Part shown: positions 1 to 6,075 of the stretch, piece after piece
How positions within the stretch are numbered: position 1 is the stretch's first letter
How the letters are laid out: each line of letters begins with the position of its first letter
Assembly: GCA_964520045.1 (NCBI GenBank)
Contig: CAZFMJ010000094.1
Location: 1-8,640, forward strand
From: CAZFMJ01 sp964520045
GTDB lineage: Bacteria; Elusimicrobiota; Elusimicrobia; Elusimicrobiales; CAZFMJ01
Reading direction: 5' to 3'
Length of the DNA stretch: 8,640 nucleotides
Notes under the pieces: generated by a model
The model's database searches: none
Told to the model about the DNA's origin: nothing
Seen by the model: the letters and a program-made list of their open reading frames with translations, nothing else
Program-made: the position numbers and the translations under genes

Positions 1-552
1 AACGACTTGGTTTTCGTCCAAAGTCGCCAGCAGCGGGTGGTGGCTTGGCCGACGGTGCTTCTTTGGATTGTAGCCCAGCACCGAGCCCTCCTGCTTCCCA
101 TACCGCTCAAATACGGAAGAATCCAGATCCAGCGTGTAATCACCGGGCGGCGTAAGCTCTTTTATTTGCCATGCGCGTAATGGCTCGAACATCTCCTGTA
201 TTTCTTTCCGACCGAACCGCTGGAAGAACCTCGTTATCGTGCTGTCGGACGGAAAGCGTCTCATCCCAAGTAGTTGTTTGAGGACTTCATCATACCGCAG
301 GGCTTCTATGTGGGCGAACCGCCTGGCGCCGGTCAATACGCCGACCATGAACGCCAAAATAATATCTACCGGCGCTGTGGCATTTGGCGAGGTGAGGCCG
401 AATGTGAGGCACTGGTCAAGATGCTCGGTCAACCCTATCCGGGCGCCGTAACCGGCAAGCAACGACATACCGCCCCATGCGGTTATCGGCTTGTCGGTAA
501 ACGAAATAATTATTGGTTTTTGGGTCTGTAATGTGGTAGTTTGTATATGCAC
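1..552 (-). CDS. IS1380-family DDE transposase, N-terminal 184 residues (runs off the window)
   Basis: An open - strand frame runs from a GTG at 552-550 to the window edge without a stop. The GTG is chosen because a perfect Shine-Dalgarno GGAGGT (566-561) lies 8 nt upstream; no ATG fits as well. The protein has the N-terminal helical region of IS1380 transposases (about residues 20-130, including FPSDSTITRFFQRF near 100-113). The first catalytic block follows: LDLDSSV (141-147, Asp142/Asp144, one being the first acid of the DDE triad), then YGKQEGSVLGYNPKK (151-165) and HHPLLA. This Q-E-G...GYNP signature is typical of the family. The remaining D and E residues would lie to the left of the window, so intactness cannot be judged. 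It is expected to catalyse cut-and-paste transposition of its own element. Confidence 0.82.
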   Translation of the reverse strand, partial: MHIQTTTLQTQKPIIISFTDKPITAWGGMSLLAGYGARIGLTEHLDQCLTFGLTSPNATAPVDIILAFMVGVLTGARRFAHIEALRYDEVLKQLLGMRRFPSDSTITRFFQRFGRKEIQEMFEPLRAWQIKELTPPGDYTLDLDSSVFERYGKQEGSVLGYNPKKHRRPSHHPLLATLDENQVV

Positions 553-640
553 GGTTTCGTACCTCCATATTAGATTGCGAGTCTAAAATAGATGATACGA
601 AACTGTGCCTTGTTTTTGGGGGTCAACTGGGGAATTCAGG
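1..640 (-). mobile_element. IS1380-family insertion sequence, left end (partial)
   Basis: The transposase at this end reads like the IS1380 family (see the CDS). Reading the - strand outward from its start codon, the element plausibly ends at 640, where the sequence begins CCTGAATTCCCCAG; IS1380 members often start with CCT or similar. The 88 bp between the start codon and this proposed tip would be the subterminal leader. The other end and the target duplication lie outside the window, so the boundary at 640 is an inference; the 4 bp next to it are CTAA (641-644). The element sits just downstream of the left ATPase gene without breaking it. Confidence 0.6.
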
Positions 641-689
641 CTAAATAGACAGATACCATTTATTTCCCACGGCCTCAAGAGTTTACCTT

Positions 690-1835
690 TTATAGCAAAC
701 TGCCCGACCAAAGTTTCTCGATAAACACCTTCCAAGGAACAACTTCAATACCTCCGTCTAATGTTCTGGGCGTATCTTCAAGACACACCACTATTGATTT
801 TTTTATTCTGATCTCGTCTTTCAGCGCTCTCAGCCCGCGCAGATCCCCTTCATGAACTCTTTTGCCGGCTTTGATTTCAACAGCCAGCAAGCCGTCACCT
901 AAAAGGAAATCCACTTCAAACCCGCTGGCAGTCCTCCAAAATTTTATTTCAAGATCGGGGTTTTTATAAGCCTGATATGCTTTAAGCTCCATTAAAATAT
1001 AATGCTCAAATGACTTGCCGAATTCCGGACTGCCTATTTTAGGCTGGCGGCGGCAAAGATAATTCACTATTCCCACATCAAAAAAATAGAATTTCTCAGT
1101 TTCAATGAGCCGCCTGTTTTTGGCTTTCCGCCACGGCGGAATTCTAAAGCCCAGCCATGTATCCTCTAAAATGTCAAAATAATTGCGGACGGCCTTCTGC
1201 GAAACTCCGGCCTCGCGCGCCACATTGGCATAATTAAGCAGTTCACTGCTTGTGATGGCCGCTGTTTTTAGAAATTCCGAAAAGGCCGGCATATTGCGCG
1301 TCATTGCCTCGTTAGCGATTTCCTCTTTGAGATAATCAGACAAATATGCCCTCAACTCCTCAAGCGGCTTGGGCGACAAATAATGAGGAGGAAGCAGTCC
1401 GGAAACCATAACACTTTCCAAATCAAAACCTTCGGTTTCCATAAAAGAAAGAGGACACATTCTCCTTGTCCATGCTCTGCCTGCCAAAAGATTGGCATGT
1501 CCTCTGCGCAGTTTTCTGGCGCTTGAACCTGTCAAAAGAAAAGAAAGCCTTTTATTTTCAATGAGCCAATGAACTTCATCCAGCAGAGCCGGAATTTTTT
1601 GAATTTCATCTATAACAAGCAATCCGCGGTGATTGGAGTATCTTTCTCTTAACAGAGCGGGCCTTGACGCAAATTCAGCAAAAATATCCGTTTTGAGAAG
1701 ATCTATCACTATGGCATTATGAAGATGATGCGCGATCCAATAGCTTTTTCCGGTTTTGCGCGGCCCCCATAAAAATGTTGATTTCCCGACAGGAAGATCA
1801 AGCTCAAATTTCCGTTTAATAATTCTCTTTTCCAT
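690..1835 (-). CDS. AAA-14/DUF4143-family ATPase with intact PD-(D/E)XK-like C-terminal motif
   Basis: Predicted P-loop ATPase of 381 residues, a usual length for this family, which occurs in many paralogous copies in bacteria and archaea and lacks a firm cellular role. Walker A is GPRKTGKS (24-31), Walker B LLVIDE (72-77) followed by IQKIP, a sensor-like strand FLLTGSSAR is at 99-107, and LAGRA (117-121) precedes the small domain. A winged-helix-like part spans about 197-230. The C-terminal DUF4143 region contains FEVDF (Asp309) and VEIK (Glu320, Lys322), spaced like the D...ExK residues of PD-(D/E)XK nucleases. The ATG at 1835 is supported by a G-run (Shine-Dalgarno-like) just upstream and a good promoter at 1858-1886. 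The neighbour across the divergent gap is a distant paralogue. Nuclease activity is inferred, not shown. Confidence 0.85.
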   Translation of the reverse strand: MEKRIIKRKFELDLPVGKSTFLWGPRKTGKSYWIAHHLHNAIVIDLLKTDIFAEFASRPALLRERYSNHRGLLVIDEIQKIPALLDEVHWLIENKRLSFLLTGSSARKLRRGHANLLAGRAWTRRMCPLSFMETEGFDLESVMVSGLLPPHYLSPKPLEELRAYLSDYLKEEIANEAMTRNMPAFSEFLKTAAITSSELLNYANVAREAGVSQKAVRNYFDILEDTWLGFRIPPWRKAKNRRLIETEKFYFFDVGIVNYLCRRQPKIGSPEFGKSFEHYILMELKAYQAYKNPDLEIKFWRTASGFEVDFLLGDGLLAVEIKAGKRVHEGDLRGLRALKDEIRIKKSIVVCLEDTPRTLDGGIEVVPWKVFIEKLWSGSLL

Positions 1836-1857
1836 ACCGCCCCCCCTATAATCGGCA

Positions 1858-1886
1858 ATTATATCATGATAAAATTACCAAGTCAA
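1858..1886 (-). promoter_or_regulatory. Sigma70-like promoter of the left ATPase
   Basis: On the - strand TTGACT (1886-1881) and a perfect TATAAT (1863-1858) are separated by 17 nt. The predicted transcript would start near 1851, leaving a leader of about 15 nt that contains the G-rich ribosome-binding stretch before the ATG at 1835. This is the best promoter match in the window. Confidence 0.7.
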
Positions 1887-1898
1887 ACATTTTATCAT
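1866..1898. repeat. 10-bp perfect inverted repeat around the -35 box of the left ATPase
   Basis: ATGATAAAAT (1866-1875) and ATTTTATCAT (1889-1898) are exact reverse complements separated by 13 nt. The spacer holds the -35 hexamer, and the left arm overlaps a second small palindrome TATCATGATA (1862-1871) that touches the -10 box. The position fits an operator, but it is AT-rich and could arise by chance. Confidence 0.45.
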
Positions 1899-1978
1899 TA
1901 AAAATTTCAACTCTTTCGTATCCCCGAAAGTTGTCCTCCCCACCCATACCCTCCCCAAGCCCAAACTCATGATACTCC

Positions 1979-2007
1979 TTGTTTAGTGTTAAATTGTTTA
2001 GTATAAA
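1979..2007 (+). promoter_or_regulatory. Probable promoter of the right ATPase
   Basis: TTGTTT (1979-1984) and TATAAA (2002-2007) are 17 nt apart. The -35 is weak (TTG conserved) and the -10 is one base off consensus. The 9-mer TTGTTTAGT occurs twice, at 1979-1987 and 1994-2002, so the -35 region is duplicated within the spacer. Transcription would begin near 2014, at the start of a long inverted repeat. Confidence 0.45.
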
Positions 2008-2010
2008 TAC

Positions 2011-2062
2011 TGTAATGGACAAAAAATGGGTATTTTGTCCATTACATTTAAACAATTGGACA
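2011..2062. promoter_or_regulatory. Candidate operator: 14-bp perfect inverted repeat plus a third TGGACA half-site
   Basis: TGTAATGGACAAAA (2011-2024) and TTTTGTCCATTACA (2033-2046) are exact reverse complements with an 8-nt centre. The hexamer TGGACA appears at 2016-2021, inverted at 2036-2041, and direct again at 2057-2062. Successive starts are 20 and 21 bp apart, about two helical turns. The array lies between the predicted -10 and the ATPase start codon, covering the expected transcription start, so it could be bound by a repressor or form a hairpin in the leader RNA. No regulator gene is visible; autoregulation is one possibility. Confidence 0.5.
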
Positions 2063-2078
2063 CCATGGGTGTTAATTT

Positions 2079-3347
2079 ATGATAAAAGAAACGGTTATAA
2101 GGCAAAAAAAAGAAATGGAAATGCTTTTGGCGAAACCGTACGTACCGCGGTCCCGCGCTCAATATGCTGAAAAATTTGCGGGAGATGATATTATAAAAGT
2201 GGTAACGGGCCCGAGAAGGGCGGGGAAATCGATATTTTCGCTTCATTTTTTAAGAAAATCAACGCCGGCCTATGCTAATTTCGACGATGAGCGTCTGATA
2301 AAACTTAAAGATTACGATGAGCTTCTAAAAGAACTGCATGCCTGTTACGGGAGTAAAAAACACCTGCTGTTTGATGAGATCCAGAATTTGCCGGGCTGGG
2401 AGCTTTTTGTCAACCGGCTGCAGCGCCAAGGCTATAATATCACTCTGACGGGCTCCAACGCCCGGCTTTTAAGCGGGGAACTGGCCACAAGTCTGACCGG
2501 ACGCCATGTACCCATAGAAATACTGCCGTTTAGTTTTAGAGAATTTCTTGCCGCTGAGAAATTTAATCTTGATCCGGGAAAAACCCTTTCCCCTGAAACC
2601 AAAGGATATATGCTGGGGCTGCTGGAACAGTATCTTGTTAACGGCGGCTTCCCCGAAGTGGTGGTAAAAAAATTAGAGCCGAAAGGCTACCTTGACACGC
2701 TTATGGATTCGCTGATACTCAAGGATATAGTGAAAAGGTATTCCGTGCGGCTTTCAGAAAAGATATATGACCTGCATGGGTATCTGCTGAATAATTTCGC
2801 CTCAGAATGCAGTTTCCGCAGGCTGGCCGGGCATCTGGGCTTCAAAAGCGTTACCACGCTGGAAAAGTACATCGGCTATCTTGAGGAAGCGTATCTTATT
2901 TATGTTCTGCAGCGTTATTCCAATAAGTCTGCCGAGCGGCTGGGAACGCCCAAAAAAATATATCTGACGGATAATGGATACGTGGAAGCCTCGGGCGTGC
3001 AGTTCTCTCCCAACAGGGGACGGCTTATGGAGAATCTGATTTTTGGCGAACTGCTAAAATCAGGGCGCGTGCCCAACAGGGATTTGTTTTATTATAAAAC
3101 CCGTAACGGACGGGAGGTTGATTTTATAACCAGAAAAGGCCGGGCAGTGGATTCTTTGATTCAGGCGGCTTACAGCCTTGATACGCATGGAACAAAAGAA
3201 AGGGAAGTAAAGGCGCTTATCGAAGCAGGCGGAGAACTGCAGTGCGGCAAACTGTCGGTCATAACATGGGACCATGAGGAAATCACAAAAGAGCGCGGCA
3301 AAGAAATAAATTTTATACCTTTGTGGAAATGGCTGATTTCCGTTTAA
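2079..3347 (+). CDS. AAA-14/DUF4143-family ATPase, ExK residues of the nuclease-like domain replaced
   Basis: Predicted P-loop ATPase of 422 residues, a distant paralogue of its divergent neighbour. Walker A is GPRRAGKS (44-51), Walker B HLLFDE (95-100) followed by IQNLP, a sensor-like strand reads ITLTGSNAR, and LTGRHVPIEILPFSFREF is typical of the family. The C-terminal domain keeps REVDF (Asp348), but where ExK should follow it has SLIQAAY (359-365): aligned on that strand, the Glu is Leu360 and the Lys is Gln362. LIQ is common in this subfamily, suggesting a non-catalytic or altered fold. The ATG at 2079 has only a weak GGGTG (2067-2071) upstream, yet the N-terminal sequence before the Walker A strand matches family architecture. 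A later start at Met13 or Met15 is possible. Its function is unknown. Confidence 0.85.
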   Translation: MIKETVIRQKKEMEMLLAKPYVPRSRAQYAEKFAGDDIIKVVTGPRRAGKSIFSLHFLRKSTPAYANFDDERLIKLKDYDELLKELHACYGSKKHLLFDEIQNLPGWELFVNRLQRQGYNITLTGSNARLLSGELATSLTGRHVPIEILPFSFREFLAAEKFNLDPGKTLSPETKGYMLGLLEQYLVNGGFPEVVVKKLEPKGYLDTLMDSLILKDIVKRYSVRLSEKIYDLHGYLLNNFASECSFRRLAGHLGFKSVTTLEKYIGYLEEAYLIYVLQRYSNKSAERLGTPKKIYLTDNGYVEASGVQFSPNRGRLMENLIFGELLKSGRVPNRDLFYYKTRNGREVDFITRKGRAVDSLIQAAYSLDTHGTKEREVKALIEAGGELQCGKLSVITWDHEEITKERGKEINFIPLWKWLISV

Positions 3348-3387
3348 AAACAGAGAAACTACGGGCGCGGCTATTGTGATAAAAAAT

Positions 3388-3416
3388 TTTTTATTTTTTT
3401 AAAAATTTACTATAAT
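3388..3416 (+). promoter_or_regulatory. Probable promoter of the rpmH operon
   Basis: A perfect TATAAT at 3411-3416 is preceded, 17 nt away, by the poor -35 TTTTTA (3388-3393) and by long A- and T-tracts (3381-3408) that could act as an UP element for a strongly expressed ribosomal-protein operon. The ATG of rpmH begins 7 nt after the hexamer, so transcription would start at or next to the start codon. Confidence 0.5.
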
Positions 3417-3423
3417 AATATAT

Positions 3424-3561
3424 ATGCTTCCTACATACAGACCGAATGTAAAGAAACGCAAGAGAACAATAGGGTTCCGCGCGCGCATGAGCACGGCCGG
3501 CGGCAGAAAGGTATTAAGCCGCAGACGGCAAAAGGGACGCTGGAAACTTATTCCGGATTAG
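3424..3561 (+). CDS. rpmH: 50S ribosomal protein L34
   Basis: A 45-residue, very basic protein: MLPTYRPNVKKRKRTIGF at the start, then RARMSTAGGRKVLSRRRQKGR. This matches L34 (TYxPSxRKRxRxHGFRxRMxTxxGRxVLxxRRxKGR) over its full length, with a short C-terminal extension WKLIPD. It binds 23S rRNA in the large subunit. It is the first gene of the conserved rpmH-rnpA-yidD-yidC cluster and ends 24 nt before rnpA. There is no Shine-Dalgarno sequence; the region before the ATG is AT only and holds the -10 box, which suggests leaderless translation. The gene is too short for many automatic gene callers. Confidence 0.95.
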   Translation: MLPTYRPNVKKRKRTIGFRARMSTAGGRKVLSRRRQKGRWKLIPD

Positions 3562-3585
3562 CGTAGCGTCTAAGAAATAACTAAC

Positions 3586-4089
3586 GTGAAAAAGTTCGGA
3601 TTTCCAAAAACCTCGCGGTTAAAGCGCGAGACGGATTTTGAACTTGTGTTCAAAAAAGGCCGTAAAACCGTAACGGATGAATTGGTTTTATGGCAGTCCC
3701 GAAGGGCACCTCTTCGAGGCCCGAGCTTAGTCTCGGGGCAGCGCTTCGACTCCGCTCAGTGCGGTGAAACTGTCGGACCGTCTGCGGGAAACCAGCGCAT
3801 AGGCATCATAGTGAGCCGCAAACACGGCGATGCGGTGCGCAGGAACCGCCTTAAAAGACTTTTCAGGGAAGCATTCAGGCTTAATATAGCCGGCCTGCGC
3901 AAAGGGATAGATATCATAATCTGCCCGCGCATAGGGCTTAAATGCGGCGATTTTCTCAGCGCTCAGAATGCGCTTATCCGCATCTGGAAAAAAGCCGGCA
4001 TATATACGGGCCCGAAAGCTGTAACTGCCCCCCCTCCTCCATCCTCCCCCTCAAAGGGGAGGATGGAGGAGGGGGTGGATAAAAACTAA
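3586..4089 (+). CDS. rnpA: Ribonuclease P protein component, with two repeat-derived segments
   Basis: Protein subunit of RNase P, which helps the catalytic RNA remove 5' leaders from pre-tRNAs. It starts at a GTG (3586) giving MKKFGFPKTSRLKRETDFELVFKKGR, the usual N-terminus. The conserved RNR signature RRNRLKRLFREAFR is at 85-98. Most family members have about 110-130 residues; this one has 167. The excess comes from an in-frame insertion (about residues 38-69, DNA 3694-3790) between the strand ELVLW and the strand RIGIIVSRK, and from a C-terminal tail (about 145-167) encoded by a perfect DNA hairpin. The core on both sides of the insert is well conserved, so the gene is probably functional rather than decayed. 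Its stop overlaps the yidD start by one base (TAATG). Confidence 0.93.
   Translation: MKKFGFPKTSRLKRETDFELVFKKGRKTVTDELVLWQSRRAPLRGPSLVSGQRFDSAQCGETVGPSAGNQRIGIIVSRKHGDAVRRNRLKRLFREAFRLNIAGLRKGIDIIICPRIGLKCGDFLSAQNALIRIWKKAGIYTGPKAVTAPPPPSSPSKGRMEEGVDKN
3694..3790 (+). repeat. Palindromic repeat mosaic inserted in frame in rnpA
   Basis: This stretch encodes residues not found in normal RnpA. It holds several small hairpins: CCTC-TTC-GAGG (3709-3719), then CCCGAG (3720-3725) with CTCGGG (3732-3737) around a 6-nt loop, then a block containing TTCGACTCCGCTCAG. It begins with CAGTCCCG (3694-3701) and ends with GTCTGCGGG (3780-3788); both words also occur, in the same order, in the mnmE insert. 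It resembles interspersed palindromic elements of the Rickettsia RPE type, which also insert in frame. The exact boundaries are inferred. Confidence 0.6.
4030..4075. repeat. Perfect 20-bp hairpin forming the rnpA 3' end
   Basis: Arms 4030-4049 (C-rich) and 4056-4075 (G-rich) are exact reverse complements with the 6-nt loop CTCAAA. It is translated as the proline-rich then Gly/Glu-containing tail of RnpA. Its right arm supplies the only purine-rich, Shine-Dalgarno-like sequence before yidD (ATG at 4089). No T-run follows, so it is not a typical rho-independent terminator. The G-rich arm shares the 10-mer GGAGGGGGTG (4068-4077) with the mnmE insert (8380-8389). Confidence 0.75.
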
Positions 4090-4391
4090 TGAGGAGATTG
4101 AACGAACCAAAAACATCGGCACCACGGGTTAACCAGAATATTGCCGTAATTTCGGCGGCCTCAAGCTATATAAAGCAGTACGCTCTGATTTTGCCGAAAA
4201 TACTGCATTTTATTTACAGACTTTTCAGGCCTATTTTGGGTCCCCGCTGCTGCAGGTTTGTTCCCTCCTGTTCCGAGTACGCGGTCAATGCATTGGAAAA
4301 GCATGGATTGCGCGCAGGGTTTACGCTGACTGTTAAAAGACTGTTAAAATGTCATCCATGGAATCCCGGAGGATGGGATCCAATACCCTGA
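4089..4391 (+). CDS. yidD: Membrane protein insertion efficiency factor YidD
   Basis: A small membrane-associated protein of the YidD (DUF37) family, thought to assist YidC-dependent insertion of inner-membrane proteins. The family core is clear from about residue 36: LPKILHFIYRLFRPILGPRCC, FVPSCSEYAVNALEKHG (58-73, conserved Cys61) and LLKCHPWNPGGWDPIP at the C-terminus. The 100 residues exceed the usual 70-85 because of about 35 extra N-terminal residues without family similarity; no better internal ATG exists. The start ATG shares its A with the rnpA stop codon, which suggests translational coupling. The G-rich arm of the hairpin at 4056-4075 lies just upstream and may act as, or hide, the ribosome-binding site. 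Confidence 0.93.
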   Translation: MRRLNEPKTSAPRVNQNIAVISAASSYIKQYALILPKILHFIYRLFRPILGPRCCRFVPSCSEYAVNALEKHGLRAGFTLTVKRLLKCHPWNPGGWDPIP

Positions 4392-4443
4392 GCTCGGACA
4401 TACTGTAATCTCAATTACTCATTACTAAAGGCTGATCATACTT

Positions 4444-6075
4444 ATGCAAAAAAATATTATCATGGCGTTTGCGCTGTCATTTTTAGTATACGGGCTGTGG
4501 TTCTCATGGATGAGCAAAAAATACAAGGGACAGCCCGCCGCGCCGCAGACCTCTTCTTCCGCTTCGCTGCCTGCGCCCGCAAATCCGGACAGCCGGCCGG
4601 CGGTAAAAGGGGAAACCGCTCCCGCCGCGGTTCCTCCGCAGTCAGACAGGAGAGGATTGACGGACGGACAAGCGCAGACTCAGGACTATCAGGCCGATGA
4701 CAACTGGAAAAAACAGGCCGTGGAATTTAAAATCCCTAAAGCCGCGGTATATATCCATCCTGAAGGGGCGGCGATAACAAGTTTTAAATTTGACGGACCT
4801 TTAGGCCAGGTAGAGCTTGTCCCTCACCCTAAACCGGGGTTTTTTGCAGCATGGCCCAAAAGCATTTTTAAACTTTCTGAAAGAACCGGCCATTCCGCAA
4901 CTTTTACCGCGGCCGTATCTAAAAATATAGCGGTGACAAAAAAATACGTATGGGACCCGGACGGCGGAATAAATACCCTTGAGATATCCGCTCAAAATAC
5001 CTCGAACTCTTCCGTTGAACTTGAAGACTGGGATATAAACCTCGGCCCCGGACTGGGCACCGTCAAAAGCGAGGAATCAGAAAACAAAAAACTCCAGAGA
5101 GCGGCGTATGCGGTTCAGGAGGAAGGGAAAAAACACCCGTCCGTGAAACTCCTCGCCAAATCGGCGCCTTCCTCAAAATGGCTTTGGGCCGGCATGGACA
5201 ACCGCTATTTTCTGGCCGCGGCGGCGCCTTTGAAATGGGAGTCTTTTGAACTGGGCTTTTCACAGATAAACATCGAAAAAGACAAAATACCTTCGATGTC
5301 CCTTATCCAGCGCGGAATGAAGCTTGCGCCGGGGCAAAAAGCGGAATGGAAAATAGGATTTTATTTCGGGCCGAAAGATTATGCGAAGCTTGAAAAACTG
5401 GGATCCGGGCTGGACAGGGCCGTTGATTTCGGAACTTTTTCGCCTCTCGCCAAACTTGCCAATTCTACGATCGGCTACCTGTATGAAAAAACCGGAAATT
5501 ACGGCTGGGCGATACTGATACTGACCATTATCCTTCAGATAATCATGATTCCGCTCACATGGAAAAGCGCGAAAGCCACTTATGCCATGAAAAAACTTCA
5601 GCCGCAGATTCAGCTTTTGCAGAAAAAATACAAAAGCGACCCCAAGCGCATGAACGTAGAAACCATGCAGTTATATAAAACTCACGGCGCCAATCCGCTG
5701 GGAGGCTGTCTGCCCATGCTCCTTCAGATTCCGGTATTCATCGCGCTGTTTACGACATTGAGAAACAGCTGGGTTCTGCACGGCGCGCCGTTTGTTTTCT
5801 GGATAACGGACCTTTCATCCAAGGACCCCTATTATGTTCTGCCTATAGTTATGGGCGGAATTATGTTCGCCCAGCAGTCCTTAAATCCGCAGGCCGGAGA
5901 TCCCGCCCAGGCGGCGGTTATGAAATGGATGCCGGTGCTGTTTACTTTCATGTTCCTGAATTTTCCCTCGGGACTTGTGTTATACTGGCTCACAAACAGC
6001 ATAGTCGGATTTATACAGCAGATCTACATGAATAAGATCTTCCAGCAGGCGGACGTGCAAGCGGCAAAAACTTAA
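4444..6075 (+). CDS. yidC: Membrane protein insertase YidC
   Basis: Inner-membrane insertase/chaperone working alone or with SecYEG. The 543-residue length and architecture are those of diderm YidC: an N-terminal anchor (about 4-22), a Pro/Ala/Ser-rich linker (30-65), a periplasmic beta-sandwich domain (about 90-330), and the conserved five-helix insertase domain from 350 on. Recognisable blocks are NYGWAILILTI (352-362), MKKLQPQIQLLQKKYKSDPKR (382-402), NPLGGCLPMLLQIPVFIALF (417-436) and FNFPSGLVLYW-like FLNFPSGLVLYWLTNS (504-519). The arginine normally found in the first core helix (IVRGIMYPL in E. coli, Arg366) is replaced by Gln365 in IILQIIMIPL. The gene starts at an ATG 52 nt after yidD with only a weak AAAGG upstream. 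No strongly basic C-terminal tail is present. Confidence 0.96.
   Translation: MQKNIIMAFALSFLVYGLWFSWMSKKYKGQPAAPQTSSSASLPAPANPDSRPAVKGETAPAAVPPQSDRRGLTDGQAQTQDYQADDNWKKQAVEFKIPKAAVYIHPEGAAITSFKFDGPLGQVELVPHPKPGFFAAWPKSIFKLSERTGHSATFTAAVSKNIAVTKKYVWDPDGGINTLEISAQNTSNSSVELEDWDINLGPGLGTVKSEESENKKLQRAAYAVQEEGKKHPSVKLLAKSAPSSKWLWAGMDNRYFLAAAAPLKWESFELGFSQINIEKDKIPSMSLIQRGMKLAPGQKAEWKIGFYFGPKDYAKLEKLGSGLDRAVDFGTFSPLAKLANSTIGYLYEKTGNYGWAILILTIILQIIMIPLTWKSAKATYAMKKLQPQIQLLQKKYKSDPKRMNVETMQLYKTHGANPLGGCLPMLLQIPVFIALFTTLRNSWVLHGAPFVFWITDLSSKDPYYVLPIVMGGIMFAQQSLNPQAGDPAQAAVMKWMPVLFTFMFLNFPSGLVLYWLTNSIVGFIQQIYMNKIFQQADVQAAKT

Noticed and set aside
239..531. Two + strand ORFs at the left end
   Set aside because: Both are antisense to the IS1380 transposase, whose family motifs are on the - strand.
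1864..2055. 63-codon - strand ORF between the ATPases
   Set aside because: It overlaps both promoters and both inverted repeats, has no ribosome-binding site, and shows no similarity to a known family.
3381..3408. Terminator for the right ATPase
   Set aside because: The dyad AAAAAATTTTTT is AT only with no GC stem; an AT-rich upstream promoter region for rpmH explains it better.
3348..3423. Replication origin near rpmH
   Set aside because: In many bacteria rpmH lies near dnaA and oriC, but I see no DnaA-box cluster and no dnaA in the window.
4030..4075. Rho-independent terminator after rnpA
   Set aside because: The stem is strong, but no T-run follows on either strand and the hairpin lies inside coding sequence in a tightly packed operon.
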